A stretch of DNA of 64,000 nucleotides. Source: Adiantum capillus-veneris. Lineage: Eukaryota > Streptophyta > Polypodiopsida > Polypodiales > Pteridaceae. Below the pieces are notes generated by a model. It was not told the DNA's origin. It saw only the letters and a program-made list of their open reading frames with translations, and did no database searches. The stretch is from assembly GCA_014529385.2 (NCBI GenBank), contig CM043953.1, positions 84,757,342-84,821,341 on the forward strand. Reading direction: 5' to 3'. This document shows, one piece after another, positions 22,545-32,253 of this stretch (position 1 is its first letter; each line of letters starts with the position of its first letter). The position numbers and the translations under genes are program-made.

Positions 22545-23378
22545 ATGAAACTAGATGAACAATCGTTGTATGGAGATTGGGGATCCGAACAATCAAACTC
22601 TACAAAAGGTGAAACCTTGGAAACACTACTGTCTTACATAGACGAGAATGAAGAGAAATTAATGGTTTGCAAAACAAAAAAATTAAAAAGGCCAAGACAG
22701 ACTTTGGATGTGGCTAATTTACAATCCATTACGTCGACACCAATTCAATGCACAATCACTTTGGGTGAGCTATTGAAATTGAGGCCACATCTATGGGAAG
22801 ATATATAAACCACCATGGGAAGGATGGGATTAAAAGGAGCAGCTCACATGAACTTGGAAAAATTGCAAAACGAAGAGATATAGACTAGACTTGTTAAGTT
22901 GGTACCTATGAATAAGGTCGGGGACTATTGTGAAGGGATTGAGGGAAACACAACCCTTCCAGCACAATACAATGATGTAACTACTATGGCTATTTTAGAA
23001 AATGGAGCAGGCATAGCCATAGCAACCAAAGATGTTTGGGAAGCCTAGGGAAAGCCATCAATTAGGCAAACAAGAATGAAATTGCAATTGACAGATGGAC
23101 ACATAGAGAAACCAACGGGCCTACTAGAGAATGTGATAGTCACCTCTTGTGGGATTGACTACCAGTACAATTTTGCCATTGTAGAATTTGAGAAAAAACT
23201 CAATTACAAAATCATCTTGGGAAGACCATTTATGAGACATATACAATTAATCCAAGATTGGGGCAATGATTATCTCTACCTAAAACAAGTAGGGGCAGGC
23301 ACTCAAGTGAACTTGAAAGACCATTCTTACAAGGATGTCCTAAGGATACTGGAATTGGACTCTGAAACTTGTGCATAA
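22545..23378 (+). pseudogene. Retropepsin-like domain with lost catalytic Asp
   Basis: The segment from 22545 reads acidic linker, then DVANLQSITSTPIQCTITLGELL (about 22708). After two stops (22806, 22881) comes AILENGAGIAIATKDVW (about 22990), then KLQLTDGHIEKPTGLLENVIVTSCG (about 23079) and NYKIILGRPFMRHIQLIQDW (about 23202). The ILGRPFM end and the first-strand position identify a retroviral-type aspartic protease fold. The catalytic D-S/T-G triad is E-N-G here. A TAG at 23047 also interrupts it. It may have been inactive before decay or is simply mutated; related copies are needed to tell. Confidence 0.6.
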
Positions 23379-23420
23379 AATAAACTACCATCATGGGTAA
23401 ATAAAAACACTCCAATTTGG

Positions 23421-24512
23421 ATGTGTGGGGCTTCTCAATCGGATAGTTTACAAAAGCAAGACTGCGTTTGGAAAAGAGAGGTAAATGATGCAGATTACAT
23501 ACCAGAACCATTCCGTGAACATTTGTTCGAACCCTTTGAATGGACTCAGATCCTGGCCACCATGGATGTATGTATTCATGAATCTATACCTATACACTTT
23601 TGTGATGAAGAGGGCTATGATATAGTCCCAATCAAAATGGTATTTATTGAGATGATCAAGGAGAAACATGTCTTGTCTGATCATTATTATGATGCTACGA
23701 ATGAATGTAGAGAAGCTCTTGATGATCTCCAATCAAATAAGCAAGAGTCATCAACCACAATTACAACTACAACTCAAATAAAGACTTATGCTACTCCACC
23801 AATGCAAGGAACCATGCAAGTTTGGATACCCAAAAATTAGCTTGTCAACCAACCTCAGCAAATCTGGGTGCCCAAAAGATTGCTAAACACTTCCAACAAC
23901 CCTAAGGGAAAACCATCGTATCCATCTTTTCAACAGAAACCACCGCTACTAAAGATGAAATGGATATGGCAATGAAAGAAAAAAGGTACAACTCAGAGCA
24001 TAAGACCAACTTCCCAAAGCAGACAAGCCAAAATATGGGTACCAAAGATCCCACCGCAACTCAAGCCAACCTCCATCAGGTACAAGTGGATATTTAAAGT
24101 CAAACCACCCACCACGATTGGAACCACCTGTTCTAGTCATTATACAGCAAACGGTGCATATTGCACCATAAAAGGATGCGGTTAATTGTTACAAAACTTA
24201 CTCTTCAATAGAGTTCAATCACAACATACCTCGCCCTCGAAAACCCTTGAGTACAATACTCAAGACCCACCTATTGCACAACATAGTGTGTTTAACTGCA
24301 TTGACATCAATAGAATTATAGGGCCAATCATGCATAAACACGACTTTGTAGCCTACGCACCACACAACCAGAATAATATGTTGTTTCGACGGACTGAAGC
24401 AAGGAGGAGGGGAGATGATCTGAAACAGACAAAGCATGTCGATTTGGAAAAGATAAGGGCAATGTTTGGAAGTAATTGTGTGTTAACATACGATTTTTCT
24501 GGAATAAATTAA
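23421..24512 (+). pseudogene. C-terminal region of Gypsy-like unit with repeated WVPK motif
   Basis: Open pieces at 23421-23840 and 24186-24512 encode unrecognised protein. Three copies of a [VI]W[IV]PK word (MQVWIPKN, QIWVPKRL, KIWVPKIP) occur between about 23810 and 24060. No reverse transcriptase, RNase H or integrase motif follows, so the unit codes only Gag/protease-like products. Such RT-less LTR elements move with enzymes supplied by others. The end near 24512 is followed by about 390 non-coding bases and a polypurine tract. Confidence 0.4.
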
Positions 24513-24884
24513 GGATTTCCCTCATAATAAGATGATTGGAAAATGCAATAAGTTAATCCCTCGGTGTGCGTATATATTGTACATAACTGCCAAAAGCCAT
24601 AAATAGTGTATTTTTAACTTATATTGCATGTTTTTTGGCCAAAATATTATGAAAATGGAGCAGTCCACAAAAATATGGTCAAATAAACAATTTAGAAGTG
24701 TTTTAGTATTTTTTGCATAAAGGATGAAATTATTTGAGCAGTTCAATTAAGTTCCTTTAAATTTGCTAATAAAAGCCAAATAAATAAAAATAATAAGCAA
24801 GAATCCAGAGGCTTCTAAGTAATGAACCCAATTTTTATCATAGTTGTAGGTTAAATTATTCGTTTTTAGCATATCTTCTAAGAA
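24513..24884. other. Non-coding 3' region of Gypsy-like unit
   Basis: AT-rich, no coding frame or repeat recognised. It leads into the polypurine tract at 24885. Confidence 0.45.
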
Positions 24885-25270
24885 ACTGAAAAGGGGCGCT
24901 GTAGTCGGGGAAAATTGGATTTCGACTTCAAACGCAAATCACGAAGCTCAATGGAAAAGCCAGAAATTTTTTGGAGCAATTCCGTTCAAAAAACTCGGCA
25001 GCCAATCCGACTCGCTAATCGTCTAGAACAAAATGTGACAAAAAGGTCTATGGATGTTAGTTTTTAGAGATTTTTGATCCGAGAGTACACTCTAAGGCCT
25101 ATTAGGCTCATTGAGTAGGCATTGGACAGGGGGTTTCAAAAAAGTCCAGGTATGTATAGTCCCATGGGCCATTCCCTCTCATTTACATTCTAGCCTTTAG
25201 AGAGAGAGGTCCGGGTTGTGGATTTCGGCGACCTTCCACGCTCTCCTACACCCTGTTTATCGGCTCTTAC
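24885..25270 (+). repeat. Probable 3' LTR of Gypsy-like unit (interrupted by Copia-2)
   Basis: A purine-rich GAAAAGGGGCGC is followed at 24900 by TGTAGTCGGGGAAAATTGG, which looks like a polypurine tract and an LTR start. The sequence continues with mixed composition to 25270, where Copia-2 is inserted. The interrupted LTR would resume after 30850. No matching 5' LTR was found upstream of 19.5 kb, so the assignment rests on position and composition. Confidence 0.4.
25266..25270. repeat. Target-site duplication of Copia-2, left copy
   Basis: CTTAC just before the left LTR; the identical CTTAC is at 30846-30850. Confidence 0.92.
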
Positions 25271-26039
25271 TGTTAAGTATGGAGCTTGATTTACCCTTGT
25301 AATTTCCTGTGGTAAAAGCGCACATTTGTAAGGCCCCCATTATGAGGAGAAGCCATCGTGCGTGAAGGAAAATCACTCACCGGAAACCAAAATTTTCACG
25401 GACAAGAATCAGGGGCAACTTTAAAGGCCTCGGGGGCGGAGGCCCTTGAGACTTTTTTTTTGCCGGAATATTCTTTTTCGCCGGAATATTATGGCCGGAC
25501 GACGGCCGGAAAGTGATCGGAAACAACCGGTCGGTTGGCTGGTGGCCGGTAGTCAATGGCCGATGGCCGGTGGCCGGTGGCCGAATTCAATGGCCGGTGG
25601 CCGAATTCAAAAGCGGACTTGTCTTCTCAAGGGCGGCCACACATGGGCGGATTGGAGGGTCCGATTTGGACTTATTCGCACAAGGGCGGCTACACATGGC
25701 TGTCTCTCATAAGAGAGGGCAGCCCTTTTGGCCTATAAAAGGAGGCCATTTCTACACACATTTCATAGTGTGAAGTTGATGCAACAAGGTGAGTGTGAGG
25801 TGGTGAGAGTGAAGCAAAGCGGGATCTCCATTAAGGGTATAATCCCTTTGTAAACTACTTCTTGTTTTGAAGTACTAAAGCCATTGAGTGGCTGCTTTCC
25901 CGTGGACGTAACCCACATTGGGTGAACCACGTATATCGTGTGTACTCTCTCTACTCTATAATCTCGTGTATATAAATCTGTCTCTCTCCATTAAGTAATC
26001 TACTCAATTATCTATTTAGCTACGTCTTATTTCCTAACA
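25271..26039 (+). repeat. Copia-2 5' LTR (769 bp)
   Basis: TGTTAAGTAT..TTCCTAACA. It contains a GC-rich block (about 25490-25610) of iterated GGCCGGTGGCCG-like words, a TATA box at 25733-25740, and a CT-rich end. The copy at 30055-30845 has about 21 extra bases in the iterated block. Confidence 0.95.
25733..25742 (+). promoter_or_regulatory. Copia-2 5' LTR core promoter (TATA box)
   Basis: CTATAAAAGG in a moderately GC-rich context about 300 bases before the LTR end. Transcription would be expected to start about 30 bases downstream, near the TTTCTACACAC sequence. The same box is in the 3' LTR at 30539-30548. Confidence 0.7.
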
Positions 26040-26041
26040 AC

Positions 26042-26053
26042 TGGTATCAGAGC
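26042..26053 (+). promoter_or_regulatory. Copia-2 primer-binding site
   Basis: TGGTATCAGAGC two bases after the LTR end. It is the canonical site complementary to the 3' end of plant initiator tRNA-Met. Confidence 0.93.
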
Positions 26054-26112
26054 AAGGTTTGCTCGTAGCTAAATTATCTCAAGGAAAGGATTCCTTGAAT
26101 TGAGTGGGAGTT

Positions 26113-27486
26113 ATGGCGGAGGAAGGGAAGCTCAAGATTGAGAAGTTCAACGGCAAAAACTACCAGCATTGGAAGATGCAGATTGAAGACTATCTCTACC
26201 AGAAGGACCTCTATTTGCCACTAGGCGGTCTTGCGAAGAAGCCCGCAACAATGGCAGATGAAGCATGGATTGTCCTTGATCGAAAGGCACTGGGAACAAT
26301 CCGGTTAAGCTTGGCGTCAACGGCGGCCTTCAATGTTTCGGAGATGAAGACCACGGAGGACTTGATGAAGTCACTTGACGACTTCTACGAGAAACCATCT
26401 GCATCCAATAAAGTATTTCTTATGAAGCGCTTGTTCAATCTAAAGATGACAGAGAATGGTTCAGTTGCAGAACACCTAAATGACTTTAACACAAACATAA
26501 GTCAACTTCGATCAGTGAAAATCAATTTCGATGAAGAAGTGCGAGCTCTCCTTATACTATCATCTCTACCGGATAGTTGGGACAGCCTTGTGATGGCTGT
26601 AAGTAATTCTATCTCTGGCACAAATACTCTTAAGTTTGATGATGTTGTGGGTGTTCTCCTAAGCGAGGAAATGCGAAGGAGAAGCACAGGAGAATCATCA
26701 AGTGCTGCACTATCAGTGGAAACAAGAGGAAGGCTTAAGGAGAGGTTCAAAAACCAAAAGGGTCGTGATCGCTCAAGGCGGAGCAAGTCACGCACAAAGT
26801 TAGTTCTTGAATGTTGGAACTGCGGCAAGAAGGGCCACGTCAAGAAGGATTGCTGGTCTAAGAAGAAGAAGGAGACAGAGTCTCAAGACAACAAGCCAAC
26901 ATCGGAGGCCAATGTGGCAGGTAAAGTAGAGCAAGATGCTCTAATTCTCTCATTAGACAATGTGTCTAATTCCTGGATAGTAGATTCCGGGGCTTCATTC
27001 CATGCGACACCACACAAGCAACATTTCCAAGACTACACCAAAGGTAATTTTGGGTATGTATACTTGGGAGATGATGAAGCTTGTGAGATTGTCGGCAAAG
27101 GTACAGTTTCTGTCAAAACTGCTAACGGAAATGAATGGAAGCTTAAAGATGTTAGGCATGTTCCTTCTCTTCGCAAAAATTTGATCTCTACAGGACAATT
27201 GGACGATGAAGGTCACAACATTGCATTCGGAAACAAACGGTGGAAGATCTCAAAGGGATCTTTGGTGGTTGCCAAGGGTGAAAAAGTCAGTACACTTTAC
27301 TTGTGTACTGTTAGCACGCAACCTTCAGCTTGGGCAGCAACTACAGAAGTTGACAGTGCGGTGTGGCACTACCGACTTGGGCATATGAGTGCCAAAGGAA
27401 TGCAAATCCTTCAAACAAAGAAGCTTCTACCAGGTTTGAAAGAAGTGGACTTAGAGTTCTGTGAAGATTGTGTTTATGGTAAATAA
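26113..27486 (+). pseudogene. Copia-2 Gag, protease and integrase zinc domain
   Basis: The start at ATG 26113 (MAEEGKLKIEKFNGKNY) is chosen because it is the first ATG after the primer-binding site and Gag homology begins at once. Residues about 10-200 are Copia Gag; the CCHC knuckle is C234, C237, H242, C247; the protease motif DSGA starts at D291. The integrase zinc domain begins WHYRLGHM (about residue 418) and ends CEDCVYGK. The frame then meets TAA at 27484-27486, where relatives continue (a Gln codon CAA with C to T would explain it). Downstream the same frame carries the integrase core. Gag forms the particle and the protease matures the polyprotein. Confidence 0.93.
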
Positions 27487-28212
27487 AAAAGGGTAAAATT
27501 TCAAAAATCAAGAAATGAAAGAAAAAATAAAAAACTTGAGTTGGTTCATTCTAATGTTTGGGGTCCTGCAAGTACACCATCACTTGGTGGCTCATTGTAC
27601 TATGTAACATTCATAGACGATGCGACTAGAAAAACATGGGTTTATGTCATGAAGAATAAATCCGATGTATTTTCCATATTTCAAAGGTGGAAAGCCTTTG
27701 TGGAGAATGAAACAGGTACCAAGGTTAAATGCATCAGATCCGACAATGGAGGCGAATATTGCAGCCAAGCTTTTGAAAGCTTTTGTGCTAGCAATGGAAT
27801 TCAGAGGCAAAGGACAACACCAAGGACACCTCAACAAAATGGGATTTCAGAAAGGATGAACATGACAATCATGGAACGAGCACGAAGCATGCGGCTACAT
27901 GCAGGCCTACCGCTTGAGCTTTGGGCGGAAGCTGTAAGTACGTCTGTGTACTTAATCAATCGGTCACCCTCAACGGCATTGGATGGGGGAGTTCTAGAGG
28001 AGGCATGGACAGGTAAACCGGTGAATTATGCATTTCTCAAAGTGTTTGGGTGTGAGGCTTTCATGCACATAGATAGAAGCCTAAGATCAAAGTTAGATGC
28101 AAAGTCCAAAAAGTGTTTCTTCATTGGCTATGGAGAAGGAGACTTTGGGTATCGCCTATGGAATCCTGAAGATGGTAAAATCTTAAGGAGTAGGGATGTA
28201 ATTTTTAACTAA
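27487..28212 (+). pseudogene. Copia-2 integrase catalytic core
   Basis: Same frame as Gag, after the first TAA. HSNVWGP occupies the place of the first catalytic Asp, which in most Copia integrases reads HSDVxGP; here it is Asn, probably inactivating. The second Asp is present in IRSDNGGEYC (about 27738) and the third acid, Glu, in QQNGISERMN (about 27850). The conserved KVFGCEAF and FFIGYGEGDFGYRLW blocks follow. The segment ends at TAA 28210-28212. Integrase inserts the cDNA. Both the Asn change and the stops argue that this copy cannot move by itself. Confidence 0.88.
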
Positions 28213-29994
28213 CAAAATATGTACAAAGATTACTTGGAAAGAAAACAAACAAAAGAAACAGGTGATGAGTACATGGAGCTTGAGGACGGTGAAGACTCAA
28301 GGACTGCAAACGGTGACAATGTGCAACAACGTCAACCAAATGAGGAGCCTCAACCTATTCCCCAAAGATCTACAAGAGCAAGTAGACCTCCAGAAAGGTT
28401 TGTTCCTTCCTTCAACCATCTCTTGATCTCAGATTCTGGAGAGCTGGAATCATATGAAGAAGCTATGCAACATGAATCCAAAGAAGAATGGACAAAGAGC
28501 ATGCAAGTGGAGATGGACTCACTACATCGCAACCAAACATGGGAGTTGGTTGAGTTGCCTAAAGGTAAGCGGGCACTTCAAAACAAATGGATGTACAAGC
28601 TAAAGGAAGAAGAAGGTGGGAAGAAAAGGTACAAGTCTAGGCTTGTGGTAAAAGGTTTTTCTCAAAAGAAAGGTATTGACTTCAATGAAATATTTTCTCC
28701 TGTTGTAAAAATGAACTCAATTAGGCTTGTTTTAAGCCTTGTGGCTGCTCATGATCTAAATCTCGAGCAAATGGATGTAAATACGGCATTCCCTCACGGT
28801 GACTTAGAGGAGGAAATCTACATGCTTCAACCAAAGGGGTATGAAGTAAAAGGTAAGGAGAAAATGGTTTGCAGATTAAAGAAGAGCTTGTATGGTTTAA
28901 AGCAAGCATAAAGACAATGGTACTTGAAGTTTGATCGATGGATGTTGGATCATGGATTCACAAGATGCAACTCGGATCACTGCGTCTACACGGAGAATTT
29001 GGGAGATGGGAAATTCATCATCCTAATGTTGTATGTTGATGACATGTTGATTGCAAGTGCTAACATGCAGGACATCAAAGACCTAAAAGAGGAGCTGTCC
29101 AAATCTTTTTCAATGAAAGATTTAGGTGCTGCAAAGAGGATACTTGGTATGAAAATATCAAGGGACAGGACGAAGAAGACAATAAAGCTATCTCAAGAAG
29201 ATTACATCAAGAAGGTACTAGAAAGGTTTGGAATGCAAAATGCAAAACCAGTTTCTACACCTTTGGCTGGTCATTTTAAACTAACGAAGGATATGTGTCC
29301 AAAGACACAAGAGGAGATAGCCTATATGTCTAAAGTTCCATATGCTGCAACGGTAGGTTCTCTAATGTATGCTATGGTCTGGACAAGGCCAGACATTGCA
29401 CATGCAGTGGGAGTTGTGAGTAGGTTCATGGACAACCCAGGTAAAGAGCATTGGCAAGCTGTGAAGTGGATACTTAGGTATCTAAAAGAGACAACAACAA
29501 ATGCTTTGTATTTTGGAGGAACTGATATTTTTCTAGAAGGGGATGCTGATGCAGATATGGCAGGTGACAAAGATACTCGAAGGAGCACTACTGGCTATGT
29601 GTTCACGGTTGGAGGCACAGCAGTAAGCTGGGCTTCAAAGCTGCAGAAAGTGGTTTCACTTTCTACCACGGAAGCAGAGTATGTAGCAATGACGGAGGCA
29701 AGCAAAGAAATTCTGTGGCTTCACAGATTCTTAGAAGAGCTTGGATTCAAACAAGACAATTGTGTCTTGTACAGTGATAGCCAAAGCGCTATCCATCTTG
29801 CGAAGAACTCAGCCTTTCATTCAAGGACAAAGCACATTGAGGTGAGATATCACTTCATACGCACTCTTTTGGAAGAGGGACAACTAAAGCTAGGAAAGGT
29901 GCATACAAGTGAAAATCCTGCAGACATGTTTACAAAGGTGGTCAACAAGGAGAAGTTGAGCTTTTGCTCATCTTCAATCGGCATTCAAGGATAA
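28213..29994 (+). pseudogene. Copia-2 reverse transcriptase and RNase H
   Basis: Same frame. A polar linker (28219-28400) precedes the RT, which starts with WTKSMQVEMDSLHRNQTW and continues with YKSRLVVKGFSQKKGIDF, QMDVNTAFPHGDL and SLYGLKQA. TAA at 28909-28911 cuts the frame between fingers and palm. Then come MLYVDDMLIAS (catalytic YVDD, about 29030) and the connection region. RNase H includes EGDADADMAGDKDTRRSTTGYVF, STTEAEYVA and SDSQSAIHLAKN and ends with SRTKHIEVRYHFIR. TAA 29992-29994 is the natural terminator, about 50 bases before the polypurine tract. The catalytic RT Asp pair is intact, but the TAA prevents a full enzyme. Confidence 0.93.
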
Positions 29995-30043
29995 GAAGCC
30001 AGAATGGAAAGCATTCATAGGTTTAGTTTGGAGATCAGTCTCC

Positions 30044-30054
30044 AAGTGGGAGAT
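30044..30054 (+). promoter_or_regulatory. Copia-2 polypurine tract
   Basis: AAGTGGGAGAT directly before the 3' LTR, the usual plant Copia sequence for priming plus-strand DNA synthesis. Confidence 0.85.
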
Positions 30055-30845
30055 TGTTAAGTATGGAGCCTGATTTACCCTTGTAATTTCCTGTGGTAAA
30101 AGCGCACATTTGTAAGGCCCCCATTATGAGGAGAAGCCATCGTGCGTGAAGGAAAATCACTCACCGGAAACCAAAATTTTCACGGATAAGAATCAGGGGC
30201 AACTTTAAAGGCCTCGGGGGCGGAGGCGCTTGAGACTTTTTTTTCGCCAGAATATTCTTTTTCGCCGGAATATTATGGCCGGACGACGGCCGGAAAGTGA
30301 TCGGAAAACAACCGGTCGGTTGGCTGGTGGCCGGTAGTCAATGGCCGATGGCCGGTGGTCGGAAGTCAATGGCCGGTGGCCGGTGGCCGAATTCAATGGC
30401 CGGTGGCCGAATTCAAAAGCGGACTTGTCTTCTCAAGGGCGGCCACACATGGGCGGATTGGAGGGTCCGATTTGGACTTATTCGCACAAGGGCGGCTACA
30501 CATGGCTGTCTCTCATAAGAGAGGGCAGGCCTTTTGGCCTATAAAAGGAGGCCATTTCTACACACATTTCATAGTGTGAAGTTGATGCAACAAGGTGAGT
30601 GTGAGGTGGTGAGAGTGAAGCAAAGCGGGAGCTCCATTAAGGGTATAATCCCTTTGTAAACTACTTCTTGTTTTGAAGTACTAAAGCCATTGAGTGGCTG
30701 CTTTCCCGTGGACGTAACCCACATTGGGTGAACCACGTATATCGTGTGTACTCTCTCTACTCTATAATCTCGTGTATATAAATCTGTCTCTCTCCATTAA
30801 GTAATCTACTCAATTATCTATTTAGCTACGTCTTATTTCCTAACA
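30055..30845 (+). repeat. Copia-2 3' LTR (791 bp)
   Basis: Nearly identical to 25271-26039 but with one extra GGAAGTCAATGGCCGGTGG-like unit around 30355-30380 and about eight single-base differences. It is followed by the CTTAC duplication at 30846-30850. Confidence 0.95.
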
Positions 30846-31098
30846 CTTACTCACTTCAGCATGAGGGATAAGTTCCTAACTATGTCTAAAAGCATTTCAA
30901 ACATCACATTGCCAACCACACGAGCAGTAGGAGGCACATCAACACAGACCAATCTGGGAACTTTTAGGATCGGAATCACTAACACTGGCCACACTAGACC
31001 TTTATAGTACACCAAAAGTGAACCAAGGGCTCTTCACTAGTAGGGCAACACATTGCTGGAGTGAAATATGCAAAATGTGTTAGAAAAGCTGACCTAAT

Positions 31099-31118
31099 AT
31101 CTTCGGCACACCGAAGAT
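31099..31118. repeat. Palindromic module 1
   Basis: ATCTTCGG CACA CCGAAGAT: an 8-bp perfect stem with a 4-base loop. Confidence 0.75.
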
Positions 31119-31527
31119 AGAAGACCCATATCCGGATCAAATTTCACATATCTCTTGGGACTATCATGTTAGACAACTTTGGAGAGTTAAGGGTGCATTG
31201 GAGGGCCAGTCATCAGTGAAAGGAAAAATGACCATATCCTTACTGCAAAGCAACATTTTGCACCACAATGAAAAATATTGATCCGTTTAACCTCAAACTC
31301 AAAAGAGGCACTCTATACCTTACATTGGAGCTTTATCAACCTTCATTGAGCATCCAACTAGTGACTAATGATTCCAAGTCAAGATCGGCTCAAAAGGGAA
31401 CTATAAACCTAATTGGGGACACCAACAAGTGCAAGCAACACAACCAAGGGCTTCACCCTTCATAATTAACCTAGTAGAAGCTATATGGGGCAAGATAAGG
31501 GCTTAAATTGCACTAGTTTGTAAAAAT

Positions 31528-31549
31528 TATCTTAGGCGCGTCAAAGATA
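31528..31549. repeat. Palindromic module 2 (imperfect)
   Basis: TATCTTAGGCGCG followed by TCAAAGATA. The outer six bases pair perfectly and the inner part has mismatches. Confidence 0.65.
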
Positions 31550-31791
31550 ATATGCTAGGATGGAAGCATATTTTGCACACTTCCACATTAGCATGATTCC
31601 CCTACCCCACACAAAGCTCACATCACACTGACACACTCTTTTCATACACAACTACACAACAAATAGACTCAAGTACCTCAAAAGTGACTTTTAGCCTGTC
31701 AATTCAAAACCCAACTTTATGGGATATCAAGAATTGACCCTCCACCACCAATCAATGTGCCATAAAGCACAAAATTTTCCCAAATCAATCA

Positions 31792-31820
31792 TTTTTACCT
31801 TAGGTGCACCTAAGATAAAA
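31792..31820. repeat. Palindromic module 3
   Basis: CTTAGGTGCACCTAAG (31799-31814) is a perfect 16-bp palindrome. Flanking TTTTTA and TAAAAA extend the symmetry with one mismatched pair. Confidence 0.8.
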
Positions 31821-32090
31821 ATGCTACAAGGAGGACTTGACTTGCAATTTGAAGACACAGATATGTCTACAATGGTCAAATAAAGCACCTTGACAAGTTT
31901 CATCAAGTCTGACACAAAATAACTCTGTTAGTCACCAAAAGCTCTAAAAGCGGTAAAGCGGACACAAATTTGTGCACAATTCTCACCACAAGTGTCCAAA
32001 AGCTATCAAACTTCTTGCATATCACTAACAATCCATACACTTCCTATGCATTCACTCTGACACAAATTTGCATGCACCTGCACCTATCTG

Positions 32091-32112
32091 TATCTTAGGC
32101 ATGCCTAAGATA
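32091..32112. repeat. Palindromic module 4 (perfect)
   Basis: TATCTTAGGCA followed immediately by its exact reverse complement, a perfect 22-bp palindrome. Confidence 0.85.
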
Positions 32113-32253
32113 AATTTTACCAAGATTGTGCTTTTTAGAGTTCATTTCTGCCTTATTGGTTTTTCGACCTGACTGGGACTTGCTAAACTTGGTCTGACCA
32201 ATGAATTAGATGATGCCCTACCAGGTACCTCGGGAGCTCCAAAGAAGAAAACC

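Larger units (their letters stand above)
25271..30845 (+). mobile_element. Copia-2: full-length Ty1/Copia LTR retrotransposon
   Basis: Two LTRs (25271-26039 and 30055-30845), a perfect TGGTATCAGAGC primer-binding site, a single-frame Gag-PR-IN-RT-RNase H coding region (ATG 26113 to TAA 29992-29994, 1293 codons), a polypurine tract and CTTAC target duplications. The LTRs differ by about eight or nine single bases and one ~21-bp repeat-unit change, so the insertion is fairly recent. Three in-frame TAA codons interrupt the polyprotein. It resembles Tnt1-type plant Copia elements and is a different family from Copia-1. Confidence 0.96.
30851..32220. other. Non-coding region with four palindromic modules
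   Basis: No coding frame of note. Four related palindromes lie at 31099-31118, 31528-31549, 31792-31820 and 32091-32112, built on TATCTTAGG and its complement CCTAAGATA around a GC-rich centre. The region continues the DNA into which Copia-2 was inserted and precedes the decayed coding island from 32254, so it may be the LTR or leader of that element. Confidence 0.5.

Noticed and set aside
25446-25773. Trp/Gly-rich frames of 86-88 codons, repeated at 30297-30579
   Set aside because: They translate the GGCCGGTGG-rich block of the Copia-2 LTR in three frames. Their duplication simply reflects the two LTRs.
26042-26053. tRNA gene
   Set aside because: The match is only the 12-base complement of the 3' end of initiator tRNA-Met, i.e. 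a primer-binding site; no cloverleaf surrounds it.
26113-29994. TAA/TAG reassigned as Gln (alternative genetic code)
   Set aside because: The first TAA in Copia-2 fits a Gln position, but the other two do not. The Copia-1 polyprotein uses only CAA/CAG for Gln over about 1,400 codons and ends normally, and TAA ends the Copia-2 frame.
31099-32112. CRISPR array
   Set aside because: The palindromes are spaced irregularly by 270-430 bp, have no uniform spacers, and lie in a eukaryotic transposon context with no Cas genes.
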